A stretch of 33,561 nucleotides of DNA, from positions 1-33,561 of the forward strand of contig JALENJ010000046.1 in assembly GCA_022767445.1 (NCBI GenBank). The letters run 5' to 3'. This DNA is from Erysipelotrichaceae bacterium (GTDB lineage: Bacteria > Bacillota_I > Bacilli_A > Erysipelotrichales > Erysipelotrichaceae). The position numbers and the translations under genes are program-made. Shown piece by piece: positions 16,997 to 25,158 of this stretch. The number at the start of each line of letters is the position of its first letter. Within the stretch, counting starts at the first letter, position 1. The notes below the pieces were generated by a model. It made no database searches. It had not been told where the DNA came from and was given only the letters and a program-made list of their open reading frames with translations.

Positions 16997-18470
16997 GATT
17001 TAATTCCTTCATGTGTTGTTGGATGGTTTGTATCGCATCTTGTTTGTCGATTACTTTGTTGAATCGATTTGGTAGGCTTTCTAATACACTTAGGTTATGT
17101 GGAATTGGTGTATTGGTGTATGTATGCAGTGCTTGCATAGCCTGAAAGCCTGTTTCAATCGATTCGTTTGTAATCGATTGATAGACATCCTGTGGGAATT
17201 TATATGCACTGGCAGTGGATAAGATAATACATGGGATATCTTTTTCTATCTGCTGATGTTGTCTGCATGCACCTAATGCGACTGCAGTATGTGGATCAAT
17301 TAAGATGTTTTGATTGTGATAGGTATCATGTATGACTTGTTTACATGTATCTTCATCACAATCATATGCAGTGAATGTCTGTTGGAGTTTGTCTAAAATA
17401 GAGGATGGAATTGTGTATTCACCTTTCTTTTTTAGATCCGTCATACAGGAGTTGATGAGTTTATCGTTGTGATCACTTAACATAAATAGCAGTCTTTCAA
17501 GATTGCTGGAGACTAGGATATCCATGGAAGGTGAAATCGTAGGGATAAACTTACGATTGGCATTATATACTCCTGTACGTATGAATTCTGTAAGTACATT
17601 GTTGGAATTGGATGCACAGATTAGTTTATTAATTGGTAGGCCTATTTGTTTGGCAATATACCCTGCAAGTATATTGCCGAAGTTACCACTTGGCACAACA
17701 AAGTTAACTGGGTCATATATTGTTATTTCTTTGCGAATGACTAGTTTTTGATAAGCAAAGAAATAATAGACTACCTGTGGTAAGAGTCTGCCAATGTTAA
17801 TAGAGTTGGCAGATGAGAGTTTGATATTTTTGCATGCATGTAGGATGTCTTGGTTTGTGATTGCCTGTTTAACGATGCGTTGGCAATCATCGAAGTTGCC
17901 TTTGATGGCGATAACTTCGACATTATATCCTATGGATGTTTGCATTTGTTTCTTTTGGATATCAGATACACCAACTTCTGGATATAGCACTGTGATAGCG
18001 GTATTTGCGACATTGCTAAAACCGTTGATGGCTGCCTTTCCTGTATCGCCACTGGTAGCGGTGAGGATGGAGATGAGTTTGTCTTCGTTTTGTTTGCTGT
18101 AGGCAGCTTTCATCAGATGTGGTAGTAGTGTGAGTGCCATGTCCTTGAATGCACTGGTTGGCCCATGCCATAGCTCTAATAGCCAGCCTTCATCACACTT
18201 TGTTAAAGGTGTGATGTCCTCATTGTCAAATGAGGATTGATAGGCGTTGGTAATGCACTCATGTATTTCATCCTGACTGAAATCATCGATCAAAGTTGAG
18301 AGAATATACGTAGCTAGGCTGATATAGTCCATGTTGATAATCTTATTTAGATCAATTGTTTGATAGTTTGTTTCGGGAGTATAGAGTCCACCATCATTTG
18401 CCAGTCCATCGATGACTGCTTGAGTAAAGGTGGTGGTGTTTTTCTGATTTCGTGTGCTGATATATTTCAT
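16983..18470 (-). CDS. thrC: Threonine synthase
   Basis: A 495-residue PLP enzyme converting O-phosphohomoserine to threonine. It is the long form (E. coli and yeast type), starting 'MKYISTRNQKNTTTFTQAVIDGLANDGGLYTPE'. The PLP lysine is in 'GPTSAFKDMALTLLPHLM' (about residue 106), followed by 'ILTATSGDTGKAAINGFS' and 'NFVVPSGNFGNILAGYIAKQIGLPI' (about 255-280). This differs from the roughly 350-residue ThrC of Bacillus. GAAGGAG precedes the start. It is the first gene of the leftward threonine operon and faces hom across a 90-bp divergent promoter. Confidence 0.96.
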   Translation of the reverse strand: MKYISTRNQKNTTTFTQAVIDGLANDGGLYTPETNYQTIDLNKIINMDYISLATYILSTLIDDFSQDEIHECITNAYQSSFDNEDITPLTKCDEGWLLELWHGPTSAFKDMALTLLPHLMKAAYSKQNEDKLISILTATSGDTGKAAINGFSNVANTAITVLYPEVGVSDIQKKQMQTSIGYNVEVIAIKGNFDDCQRIVKQAITNQDILHACKNIKLSSANSINIGRLLPQVVYYFFAYQKLVIRKEITIYDPVNFVVPSGNFGNILAGYIAKQIGLPINKLICASNSNNVLTEFIRTGVYNANRKFIPTISPSMDILVSSNLERLLFMLSDHNDKLINSCMTDLKKKGEYTIPSSILDKLQQTFTAYDCDEDTCKQVIHDTYHNQNILIDPHTAVALGACRQHQQIEKDIPCIILSTASAYKFPQDVYQSITNESIETGFQAMQALHTYTNTPIPHNLSVLESLPNRFNKVIDKQDAIQTIQQHMKELNHVHN

Positions 18471-18501
18471 AGGAGCTCCTTCTTGTATGAATCACAGGAA
18501 A

Positions 18502-18530
18502 ATGATACACTGTTTGTGTTTTGAAGACAA
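18502..18530 (-). promoter_or_regulatory. Promoter of the thrC operon
   Basis: On the minus strand, -35 TTGTCT (plus 18525-18530), a 17-bp spacer and -10 TATCAT (plus 18502-18507). The start would be at about 18495. Confidence 0.6.
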
Positions 18531-18537
18531 GTGTATC
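18504..18537. promoter_or_regulatory. Inverted repeat in the thrC/hom divergent promoter, candidate operator
   Basis: GATACACT (18504-18511) and AGTGTATC (18530-18537) form a perfect 8-bp inverted repeat with 18 bp between arms. It spans the thrC promoter from the -10 to the -35 and abuts the probable hom -10 (18538-18543). A regulator bound here would cover both promoters. Confidence 0.5.
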
Positions 18538-18543
18538 TATATT
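18514..18543 (+). promoter_or_regulatory. Possible promoter of hom
   Basis: -35-like TTGTGT (18514-18519), an 18-bp spacer, and -10 TATATT (18538-18543). The 5' leader would be only about 11 nt, just enough for the AGAGG ribosome site, so the call is weak. Confidence 0.4.
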
Positions 18544-18560
18544 AGAAACAAGAGGTTTGT

Positions 18561-19718
18561 ATGAAAATAGGATTATTAGGTTATGGAACGGTCGGTAAAG
18601 GTGTCGCAAAGATTATCGATCAGAAGAATACAGAAGATGTCGCAAAGCTAGAGATTGCCAAGATTTTAGCGCATACGGAAGCTGGTTTGACAGATGGCCG
18701 TATGACGTTGGATATCAACAATATCCTAAATGATGAATCAATCAATGTGATTGTTGAGTGCATCGGTGGTGATGAGCCTGCCTTTACGTATGTAAAGAAG
18801 GCTTTGGAAAAGGGTAAGCATGTGGTTACCAGCAATAAGAAAATGTTGGCCATCCATGGACAGGAGTTATTTGCGCTTGCCCATAAAACGAATTTAGCTT
18901 TGAAATATGAAGCGAGCGTTGGTGGTGGCATCCCTTGGCTGGATAGTTTAGATCGTACACGTAGAGTGGATCATATCCATCATTTCCGTGGTATTTTCAA
19001 TGGAACAACAAACTACATCTTATCGAAGATGTCAGATGAAGATAAGGATTTTGATGAAGCTTTAAAAGAGGCGCAGATGTATGGCTATGCGGAAAGTGAT
19101 CCAAGTGACGATGTGGATGGATATGATACAGCCTATAAGGTTGCCTTATCCATGGTGAAGGGATTTGATGTAATCCCTGATATCTCCTCGATTATTACAT
19201 ATGGAATTGGGAATATCTCTGCCAAGGACATTGCTTACGCAAAGGTACATGATAGAGAGTGTAAGCTAATTGGTACAGGTATTCGTCAAAGTCAGTTTGT
19301 CAGTGGATATGTCATTCCGACTTTTGTTCGTAAGTGTTCGTTGTTTGCGACGATTCCTGCTAACTTTAATGCGATTGAAAGTAATTCTGAGAATCTTGGC
19401 AGTATGACTTTTGTTGGTCAAGGTGCGGGTTCTTTGCCTACGGCACACGCTGTGGTTCAGAATGTAATTGACATTTATCGTCAACAGGATTTGGAGATTT
19501 TTGAGAAGTCGAATGTTCCTGTTGCTAATCAGGAGTCTTTTGCGCAGTTTTATATTCGTTCCAAGAATATCAAGCTCTTGATGGATAATGTGGATGAAGT
19601 GATTGATGATCATGCATGCATTAGTAAGAAGATGAGTTATGCGGAGTTGGATATTCTTGTAAAGATGTTGGCGGATGATCAACTGTTTGTGGCGGAGATG
19701 GCAGATGATTGTCAGTAA
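18561..19718 (+). CDS. hom: Homoserine dehydrogenase
   Basis: A 385-residue NAD(P)H enzyme reducing aspartate semialdehyde to homoserine. It has the Rossmann motif GLLGYGTVGKGVA (residues 4-16), 'TSNKKMLAIHG' near residue 92, and the catalytic block 'EASVGGGIPWLDSL...FRGIFNGTTNYILSKM' (about 115-155) with 'YAESDPSDDVDGYDTAYK' (about 175-192) providing the catalytic Asp and Lys. B. subtilis Hom is longer, with a C-terminal ACT domain; here the part after about residue 320 is short and only loosely ACT-like, so feedback control may be reduced or altered. AGAGG precedes the ATG. lysC starts 14 bp before its end. Confidence 0.95.
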   Translation: MKIGLLGYGTVGKGVAKIIDQKNTEDVAKLEIAKILAHTEAGLTDGRMTLDINNILNDESINVIVECIGGDEPAFTYVKKALEKGKHVVTSNKKMLAIHGQELFALAHKTNLALKYEASVGGGIPWLDSLDRTRRVDHIHHFRGIFNGTTNYILSKMSDEDKDFDEALKEAQMYGYAESDPSDDVDGYDTAYKVALSMVKGFDVIPDISSIITYGIGNISAKDIAYAKVHDRECKLIGTGIRQSQFVSGYVIPTFVRKCSLFATIPANFNAIESNSENLGSMTFVGQGAGSLPTAHAVVQNVIDIYRQQDLEIFEKSNVPVANQESFAQFYIRSKNIKLLMDNVDEVIDDHACISKKMSYAELDILVKMLADDQLFVAEMADDCQ

Positions 19719-21042
19719 GTTTGGAGGATCATCCGTAGCGAGTGCTACGCAGTTTGCCAAGGTAAAGAAGATTGTTGAAAGTGATGAGAGTCGTCAGTTT
19801 ATCGTTGTTAGTGCATGTGGAAAAGAGAGTCGTGAAGATCATAAGGTAACGGATTTGTTGTACCTGTTACATGCACATGTCAGTTATGGTGTTTCTTATG
19901 AGTCTATCTTTGGACTAGTTGTTGATAAATACAAGCGTATTTGTGAGGCGTTGTCTTTACAGATTGATTTGGATCGTGAGTTTGATGCGATACGCTTGAT
20001 GATTGAGACGAACGCTCTGATTGATTACATCGTATCCAGAGGTGAGTATTTAACAGCTAGATGTATGGCTGAATACCTGCATGCAAAGTTTTTGGATGCC
20101 AAGGATTGTATTGCATTTCAATATGATGGTCAAATTGATTTGGAAAAGACAAAGAACAATTTGATGAGTCAGATTGAAATGGGAGAACGTTATGTCATTC
20201 CTGGCTTCTATGGGGCTTTGCCAAATGGCCAGGTAAAAGTCATGAGTCGTGGTGGTAGTGATATTACCGGTGCGATTATCGCAAATGTTGTGGATGCTAA
20301 GATCTATGAAAACTGGACAGATGTATCTGGTATCTTGGTAGCTGATCCACGTATCATTAATCATCCTCGCCAGATTCCGGTGATCACGTATAGTGAGCTT
20401 CGTGGTATGAGTTACATGGGTGCTAATGTATTACATGATGATGCGATTTTCCCTGTGAAGGAGAAGCATATTCCAATTCATATTTTGAATACGAATGAAC
20501 CGGATAATTGTGGTACTTATATCTTGGATGATTGTCGTGAGTATGATAAGAAGTATCCAATCTCTACGGTAACGGGTATTACGGGTCGTAGGAATTACGC
20601 ATCCTTTACTGTGGTAAAGAGTCATAGTTCTACGGAGATTGGTTTTTTAAGAAAGTTGTTGTTGATATTTGAGGATTATCACATCTCTGTTGAAAGTGTA
20701 CCAATCACCGTAGATACATTTACTGTGATTGTACAAAAGGATGCGATAGAACAGTGCAAGTATGAAATACTAGCAAAGATACAAAAACAATTACAACCAG
20801 ATGAAGTATCTTATGAAGAAGACTTGGCATTGGTTGCTGTAGTTGGCAGAGGCATGAAGCAAGTACCTGGTGCTTCTGGTCAATTTTTAAGTGAGTTTGG
20901 TAGTCATAAGATTAACATCAAAGTCATCAACCAAAGTGCAGATGAGTTATCGGTAGTGGTTGGTGTATCGAATGAGGACTTCAATCGTGCAATTCATTGT
21001 ATCTATCAACGTTTCATCAAAGAAGAAGGAGAACATGCATGA
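19705..21042 (+). CDS. lysC: Aspartokinase (AKIII type)
   Basis: A 445-residue monofunctional aspartate kinase. It begins MIVSKFGGSSVAS with the nucleotide-binding K-F-G-G, has 'SRGEYLTARCMAEYL' near residue 112, 'YVIPGFYGALPNGQVKVMSRGGSDITGAIIANVV' (about 163-196), and 'WTDVSGILVADPRII' (about 205-220). Two C-terminal ACT domains (about 300-370 and 375-440) bind the feedback amino acid. The size matches AKIII enzymes such as B. subtilis ThrD (YclM). Placed between hom and asd and facing the thr operon, it is likely the threonine-branch isozyme. The start at 19705 has GGAG 7 bp upstream inside hom. Confidence 0.93.
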   Translation: MIVSKFGGSSVASATQFAKVKKIVESDESRQFIVVSACGKESREDHKVTDLLYLLHAHVSYGVSYESIFGLVVDKYKRICEALSLQIDLDREFDAIRLMIETNALIDYIVSRGEYLTARCMAEYLHAKFLDAKDCIAFQYDGQIDLEKTKNNLMSQIEMGERYVIPGFYGALPNGQVKVMSRGGSDITGAIIANVVDAKIYENWTDVSGILVADPRIINHPRQIPVITYSELRGMSYMGANVLHDDAIFPVKEKHIPIHILNTNEPDNCGTYILDDCREYDKKYPISTVTGITGRRNYASFTVVKSHSSTEIGFLRKLLLIFEDYHISVESVPITVDTFTVIVQKDAIEQCKYEILAKIQKQLQPDEVSYEEDLALVAVVGRGMKQVPGASGQFLSEFGSHKINIKVINQSADELSVVVGVSNEDFNRAIHCIYQRFIKEEGEHA

Positions 21043-22025
21043 ATGTAGGTATATTAGGTGCAACTGGTGTAGTAGGTAGACAGATGCTTGAATGTATCAA
21101 AGAGCAGGGCATCCAAGTGGATGAACTTCGTTTGTTTGCAAGTCATAGATCTGCTGGTCGTATTGTGCATTTCCAAGGCAAAGAAATTCGCCTGGAAAGT
21201 GTAAATGAAGATTCGTTTGTGGGTTTGGATTATGTGTTGGGTGCGGTTGGTAATGATGTGATTCGTCAGTATTTGCCTTGGATTCAAAAATCACAAGCTG
21301 TGTTAATCGATAATTCCAGTGCGTTTCGTTTGATGGATGAGATTCCTCTTGTAGTACCTGAGATTAATGGGGATGACATTGATAAACATCATGGAATTAT
21401 CGCAAACCCTAACTGTTCTACCATCATCTCGATGCTGGCAGTAGCTCCAATTGAGAAGTTGAGTCCGATTGTATCGATTACTGCAACGACTTTCCAGGCA
21501 GTAAGTGGTGCTGGTATTGGTGGTATGCAGGAATTGAGTCAACAGATTCAACAGCTTCAACAAGGTGAAGCTGTACAACCTTCTGTATTCCCTGTACAGA
21601 TTGCATATAACTGTATTCCGATGATTGGTAGTCTTTTAGAGAATGGTTTTACATCGGAAGAGATGAAGATGCAAAATGAAGGTAGAAAGATTTTGCATTC
21701 ACCTGAATTAAAGGTGAACTGTACCTGTGTAAGAGTTCCTGTATACCGTAGTCATTCAATTTCACTGACGATACAAACGAAAAAGGAGTTATCCTTGGAT
21801 CAGATTCGTGAATCGATAAAGTCTTTCTCTGGTGTGAAATTGATCGAAGATATGGTGCCTACACCATTAGATACTTCGAATCAAGACTTGGTGTATATCG
21901 GTAGATTACGTAAGGATGAAAATCAGAAAAATACCTATACTTTATGGTGTTGTGGGGATCAGATTCGCAAGGGTGCTGCTACGAATACAGTGCAAATCAT
22001 GAAGAGTCTTATGCATAGTCATTAA
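21039..22025 (+). CDS. asd: Aspartate-semialdehyde dehydrogenase
   Basis: A 328-residue NADPH enzyme that reduces aspartyl phosphate to aspartate semialdehyde. It has GILGATGVVGRQML at the N-terminus (NADP binding), 'IDNSSAFRLMDEIPLVVPEIN' near residue 95, and the active-site cysteine in 'ANPNCSTIISMLAVAP' (about residue 127). 'TTFQAVSGAGIGGMQEL' (about 150-167) follows, and a conserved 'VRVPVYRSHSISLTI' with the catalytic His sits near residue 235. The ATGA overlap with lysC (4 bp) marks translational coupling. It supplies the substrate for Hom and completes the pathway encoded by the divergon. Confidence 0.96.
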   Translation: MNVGILGATGVVGRQMLECIKEQGIQVDELRLFASHRSAGRIVHFQGKEIRLESVNEDSFVGLDYVLGAVGNDVIRQYLPWIQKSQAVLIDNSSAFRLMDEIPLVVPEINGDDIDKHHGIIANPNCSTIISMLAVAPIEKLSPIVSITATTFQAVSGAGIGGMQELSQQIQQLQQGEAVQPSVFPVQIAYNCIPMIGSLLENGFTSEEMKMQNEGRKILHSPELKVNCTCVRVPVYRSHSISLTIQTKKELSLDQIRESIKSFSGVKLIEDMVPTPLDTSNQDLVYIGRLRKDENQKNTYTLWCCGDQIRKGAATNTVQIMKSLMHSH

Positions 22026-22072
22026 ATATTTTGTGTGCTAAAATATGGCATATACAAGAGAGGTATACGAGT

Positions 22073-22588
22073 ATGTTAAAGAGATTGTTAGGTGCAGCGA
22101 TTGTAGTTGCCGGTGTCGGTGCAGCTGTTGCGGCAAAGTTATTAAATGATCAAAAGAAGAATACAGAAGAACCAGAAGAAGATAATGATGTGCATTTCAT
22201 TACACTTGCGGATGGTGATGGTATCAATGAGCCAAGTTTTGACGCTAGTGATAAATCTGAGGAAGTACAGGAGATTTGTGGTGTTTACCCATATCTAAAT
22301 CCAGATTTCGTAGAGAATCTTTTAGATAATAGTGAAGAGTTTAATCAGATGTTTGAAAAGGATACACTGATTACAATTCATCATCATGTGGTATTCGATA
22401 ATCAACATAAGCTGACTGCTTTTGGTGATATCATGAGCGCTGCTGGTTATGAGGTATCTGAAGAGGGCGTATCCAAGAGAATCTTTACAGAAGATGGCGC
22501 AATCATCAGCGATATCTTGAATGTGGCCAATCAAGCAGCTGTCTTGGATGGTGTATACGATACATTCTCGATTGACGCTGAAAAATAA
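22073..22588 (+). CDS. Unknown membrane-anchored acidic protein
   Basis: I do not recognise a family. The 171-residue product has one N-terminal hydrophobic segment (about residues 4-22, Ala/Val-rich with a positive MLKR before it, so probably an N-in anchor or uncleaved signal). A short KK...EE-rich linker (24-40) and an acidic globular part (about 45-171) follow. 'NPDFVENLLDNSEEFNQMFEKDTLITIHHHVVFD' and 'VANQAAVLDGVYDTFSID' look structured. The start at 22073 is preceded by GAGAGG; an extended -10-like TGCTAAAAT (TAAAAT at about 22039-22044) lies between asd and this gene. It may read through from asd. A terminator follows. Confidence 0.7.
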   Translation: MLKRLLGAAIVVAGVGAAVAAKLLNDQKKNTEEPEEDNDVHFITLADGDGINEPSFDASDKSEEVQEICGVYPYLNPDFVENLLDNSEEFNQMFEKDTLITIHHHVVFDNQHKLTAFGDIMSAAGYEVSEEGVSKRIFTEDGAIISDILNVANQAAVLDGVYDTFSIDAEK

Positions 22589-22602
22589 TTGTTAAATTCA
22601 TG

Positions 22603-22628
22603 AGGTCGGAGTCATCTTCGGCCTTTTA
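22603..22628 (+). terminator. Terminator after the unknown gene at 22073
   Basis: AGGTCGGA (22603-22610) pairs with TTCGGCCT (22617-22624), with two wobble pairs and loop GTCATC. TTT and an AT-rich stretch follow. Confidence 0.65.
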
Positions 22629-22636
22629 TATGCGTG

Positions 22637-22660
22637 TATAATAGAAAACAATGGTATAAT
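22637..22660 (+). promoter_or_regulatory. Two TATAAT boxes before the ecf operon
   Basis: TATAAT occurs at 22637-22642 and again at 22655-22660, the second with an extended TGG. Neither has a good -35 at 17 bp. One of them probably starts the ecfA1-ecfA2-ecfT-truA transcript. Confidence 0.5.
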
Positions 22661-22701
22661 AACCAAGCTTTAGGAAGTGAAAGTACAGGAGAAGATGATA
22701 C

Positions 22702-23529
22702 ATGGGGATGATTGACGTAAAAAATCTTGGTTTCGCATATGAGGAAGGAAGTAAGACGATAGACGAAGTCTCTTTTTCAATTGAAGAGGGCACCTATACA
22801 ACGATCATTGGTCATAATGGTAGTGGTAAATCTACAATTGCTAAGTTGATTGCAGGTCTTTTAGAGAAGGCTTCTGGGTCTATTGTGATTGATGGTCTTG
22901 AGCTGAATGTGGAAAACCTTAGTCAGATACGTCGTAATATTGGTATCGTCTTTCAAAATCCTGATAATCAGTTCATCGGTTCGACTGTACGTGATGATAT
23001 TGCCTTTGGCTTAGAGAATCATTGTGTTCCACAAGAGGATATGGATCGTATCATTGAGGAAAATGCAGCACTTGTTAAGATGACAAAGTATCTTGATCAT
23101 GAACCAACGCGTTTAAGTGGAGGCCAAAAGCAGAGAGTTGCGATTGCGGGTGTTCTTGCGATGAAACCAAAAATCTTACTTTTTGATGAGGCAACTTCTA
23201 TGTTGGACCCGCAGGGTAAAGATGAGATTAAGCGTGTGATTACACAGCTACATCAAGATAGTAAGCTAACGATTGTGTCGATTACGCATGATATTGATGA
23301 GGTGGCTAAGAGTGACTATGTCATCGCATTAGATAGCGGTCATGTGGTGATGAGTGGAACACCAAAACAAATATTCCAAGAAACAGATAAGTTGAATAAG
23401 ATGAAGCTGGATATTCCATTTAGTTTGAAGTTGAGTGAGGCTCTACAGGAAAATGGAATCGATGTTTCTATGCATATTACAAAGGAAGGGCTGGTGGAAG
23501 AGTTATGCCAATTACGTTCGAGCATGTAG
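22702..23529 (+). CDS. ecfA1: ECF transporter ATPase EcfA1
   Basis: A 275-residue ABC ATPase of the energy-coupling factor vitamin and metal importers. It has Walker A GHNGSGKST, 'VFQNPDNQFIGSTVRDDIAFGLEN' (the ECF-type Q loop), signature LSGGQKQR, Walker B 'ILLFDEATSMLDP' and H-loop ITHD. The DEAT variant is typical of EcfA1. The start at 22702 has AGGAGA 7-9 bp upstream. It overlaps ecfA2 by 25 bp. No substrate-specific S component is adjacent, so this is a shared (group II) module serving S proteins encoded elsewhere. Confidence 0.95.
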   Translation: MGMIDVKNLGFAYEEGSKTIDEVSFSIEEGTYTTIIGHNGSGKSTIAKLIAGLLEKASGSIVIDGLELNVENLSQIRRNIGIVFQNPDNQFIGSTVRDDIAFGLENHCVPQEDMDRIIEENAALVKMTKYLDHEPTRLSGGQKQRVAIAGVLAMKPKILLFDEATSMLDPQGKDEIKRVITQLHQDSKLTIVSITHDIDEVAKSDYVIALDSGHVVMSGTPKQIFQETDKLNKMKLDIPFSLKLSEALQENGIDVSMHITKEGLVEELCQLRSSM

Positions 23530-24365
23530 GACACGTATATAGTACTGGTTCTCCTTTTGAATATGATGCCCTTCGTGATATCAATCTTGATATCAGTGAG
23601 CATAAGATTACTGCAATTATTGGTCAAACTGGTTCTGGTAAAAGTACTTTGATTCAGCATTTGAATGCATTGTTACTACCGACATCGGGGAAGATTCATA
23701 TCTTGGATCGTACGATTTCTGCGGATGAAACGCCTAAGAAATTAAAGTCTTTGCGTGGGGATGTAGGTCTTGTTTTTCAGTTTCCCGAATATCAGTTGTT
23801 TGAGGAAACTGTACTAAAAGATGTAGCTTTTGGACCTAAGAATTTTGGCTGTAGTGAGCAAGAGGCCACCCAAAAGGCAAAAGAGGCTTTAAAGATGGTT
23901 GGTCTTGGGGTAGAAAACTATGAGAAGAGTCCTTTGGAATTATCTGGAGGACAGAAGCGTAGGACTGCGATTGCTGGTATTTTGGCAATGGATCCGAAAG
24001 TGATTGTGTTGGATGAGCCGACTGCAGGTCTTGATCCGATGGGTACAGTGCAGATGATGGAGTTGTTCTATAAGTTAAATCATGATTACAACAAGACAGT
24101 ATTGATTGTTTCTCATGATATGGAACAGGTTTATAAGTATTGTGATGAGGTTGTTGTAGTTGAGGATGGTAATATTCGCTTCCATGATACAGTGAAGAAT
24201 TTCTTTGCGGATTCTTCAATCTGTCGAAGTATGAATATCTTACCACCTGCTATCATACAGATGAAAGATATGTTACGTGAAAAGGGTTTTGAGATTCCAA
24301 ATGAGATTGAGGATATCGAAACACTGGCAAAGGCAATAGCAAGGCAGGTGAAACAGCATGGGTAA
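23505..24365 (+). CDS. ecfA2: ECF transporter ATPase EcfA2
   Basis: A 286-residue partner of EcfA1, starting MPITFEHVGHVYSTGSPFEYDALRDINL as EcfA2 proteins do. Walker A is GQTGSGKST, the Q loop 'VFQFPEYQLFEETVLKDVAFGPKN', the signature LSGGQKRR, and Walker B 'VIVLDEPTAGLDP'. The H-loop is SHD. The heterodimer EcfA1-EcfA2 drives the EcfT scaffold. A 25-bp overlap with ecfA1 and an 8-bp overlap with ecfT indicate tight co-translation. Confidence 0.95.
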   Translation: MPITFEHVGHVYSTGSPFEYDALRDINLDISEHKITAIIGQTGSGKSTLIQHLNALLLPTSGKIHILDRTISADETPKKLKSLRGDVGLVFQFPEYQLFEETVLKDVAFGPKNFGCSEQEATQKAKEALKMVGLGVENYEKSPLELSGGQKRRTAIAGILAMDPKVIVLDEPTAGLDPMGTVQMMELFYKLNHDYNKTVLIVSHDMEQVYKYCDEVVVVEDGNIRFHDTVKNFFADSSICRSMNILPPAIIQMKDMLREKGFEIPNEIEDIETLAKAIARQVKQHG

Positions 24366-25158
24366 TTTTACACTTGGACGATATTTACCATTGGATTCAC
24401 CTGTACATAAGATGGACCCAAGAGCCAAGATAGTGGCGATGTTGGTGATGTTAATTGCGGTGTTTATTCCTGCTGGATGGTTTGGGTATCTGTTGTTATT
24501 CTTAGTCGCTGCATCTATCATCTTATTGTCGAAGTTGAGCTTTCGTTTTATTTGGAAGTCGATGAAGCCGATGTTGTTGATGTTGGTATTTCTTTTGGTA
24601 ATCAATGCATTTGTGATGAAGGATGGTGTGGCTCTATTCCATATCGGTTCCTTTGTTGTCTATAGTGGGGCGGTGTTTCAAACGCTATATATCGCAGTGA
24701 GATTGATGTTGATGATTATGATTACAACGTGTCTAACAGCAACTACCAAGCCTTTGGATATGACTTTGGGAATTGAAGATCTTCTTACTCCACTAAAGAG
24801 ATTCCATGTTCCTGCACATGAGATTGCGATGTTAATCAGTATTGCGTTGCGTTTCATTCCTGATTTAATTGAGGAAACACAACGTATCATGAAGGCACAA
24901 CAATCCCGTGGTGTAGATATGAAGGAAGGTAAGCTCATGGAAAGAGTCATGGCAATTCTTTCTTTGATTGTGCCATTATTCGTATCTGCTCTACAAAGAG
25001 CAGAGGACTTAGCTAATGCCATGGAAGCTAGAGGTTATGCTCCTGGTGAGCCTAGAACTCGATATAAAGTACTGAAGATGGAAGCGCGTGATTATCGTTT
25101 GGTAATCGGGAGTATTTTCGTCGTACTAGCAATGATAGGACTAGCGATTTTCTTATGA
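24358..25158 (+). CDS. ecfT: ECF transporter transmembrane protein EcfT
   Basis: A 266-residue membrane scaffold with about 5-6 hydrophobic segments. It starts 'MGNFTLGRYLPLDSPVHKMDPRAKIV', the EcfT N-terminus. The two coupling motifs that touch the ATPases are visible: 'AQQSRGVDM' (a variant of Ala-Arg-Gly) near residue 180 and 'MEARGYAPGEPRTRY' near residue 222. It completes the ECF module. It ends with an ATGA-type 4-bp overlap with truA. Confidence 0.95.
   Translation: MGNFTLGRYLPLDSPVHKMDPRAKIVAMLVMLIAVFIPAGWFGYLLLFLVAASIILLSKLSFRFIWKSMKPMLLMLVFLLVINAFVMKDGVALFHIGSFVVYSGAVFQTLYIAVRLMLMIMITTCLTATTKPLDMTLGIEDLLTPLKRFHVPAHEIAMLISIALRFIPDLIEETQRIMKAQQSRGVDMKEGKLMERVMAILSLIVPLFVSALQRAEDLANAMEARGYAPGEPRTRYKVLKMEARDYRLVIGSIFVVLAMIGLAIFL

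Noticed and set aside
18471-18560. T-box or other amino-acid riboswitch for the threonine genes
   Set aside because: The leaders are too short for a T-box, and no specifier stem or terminator is present.
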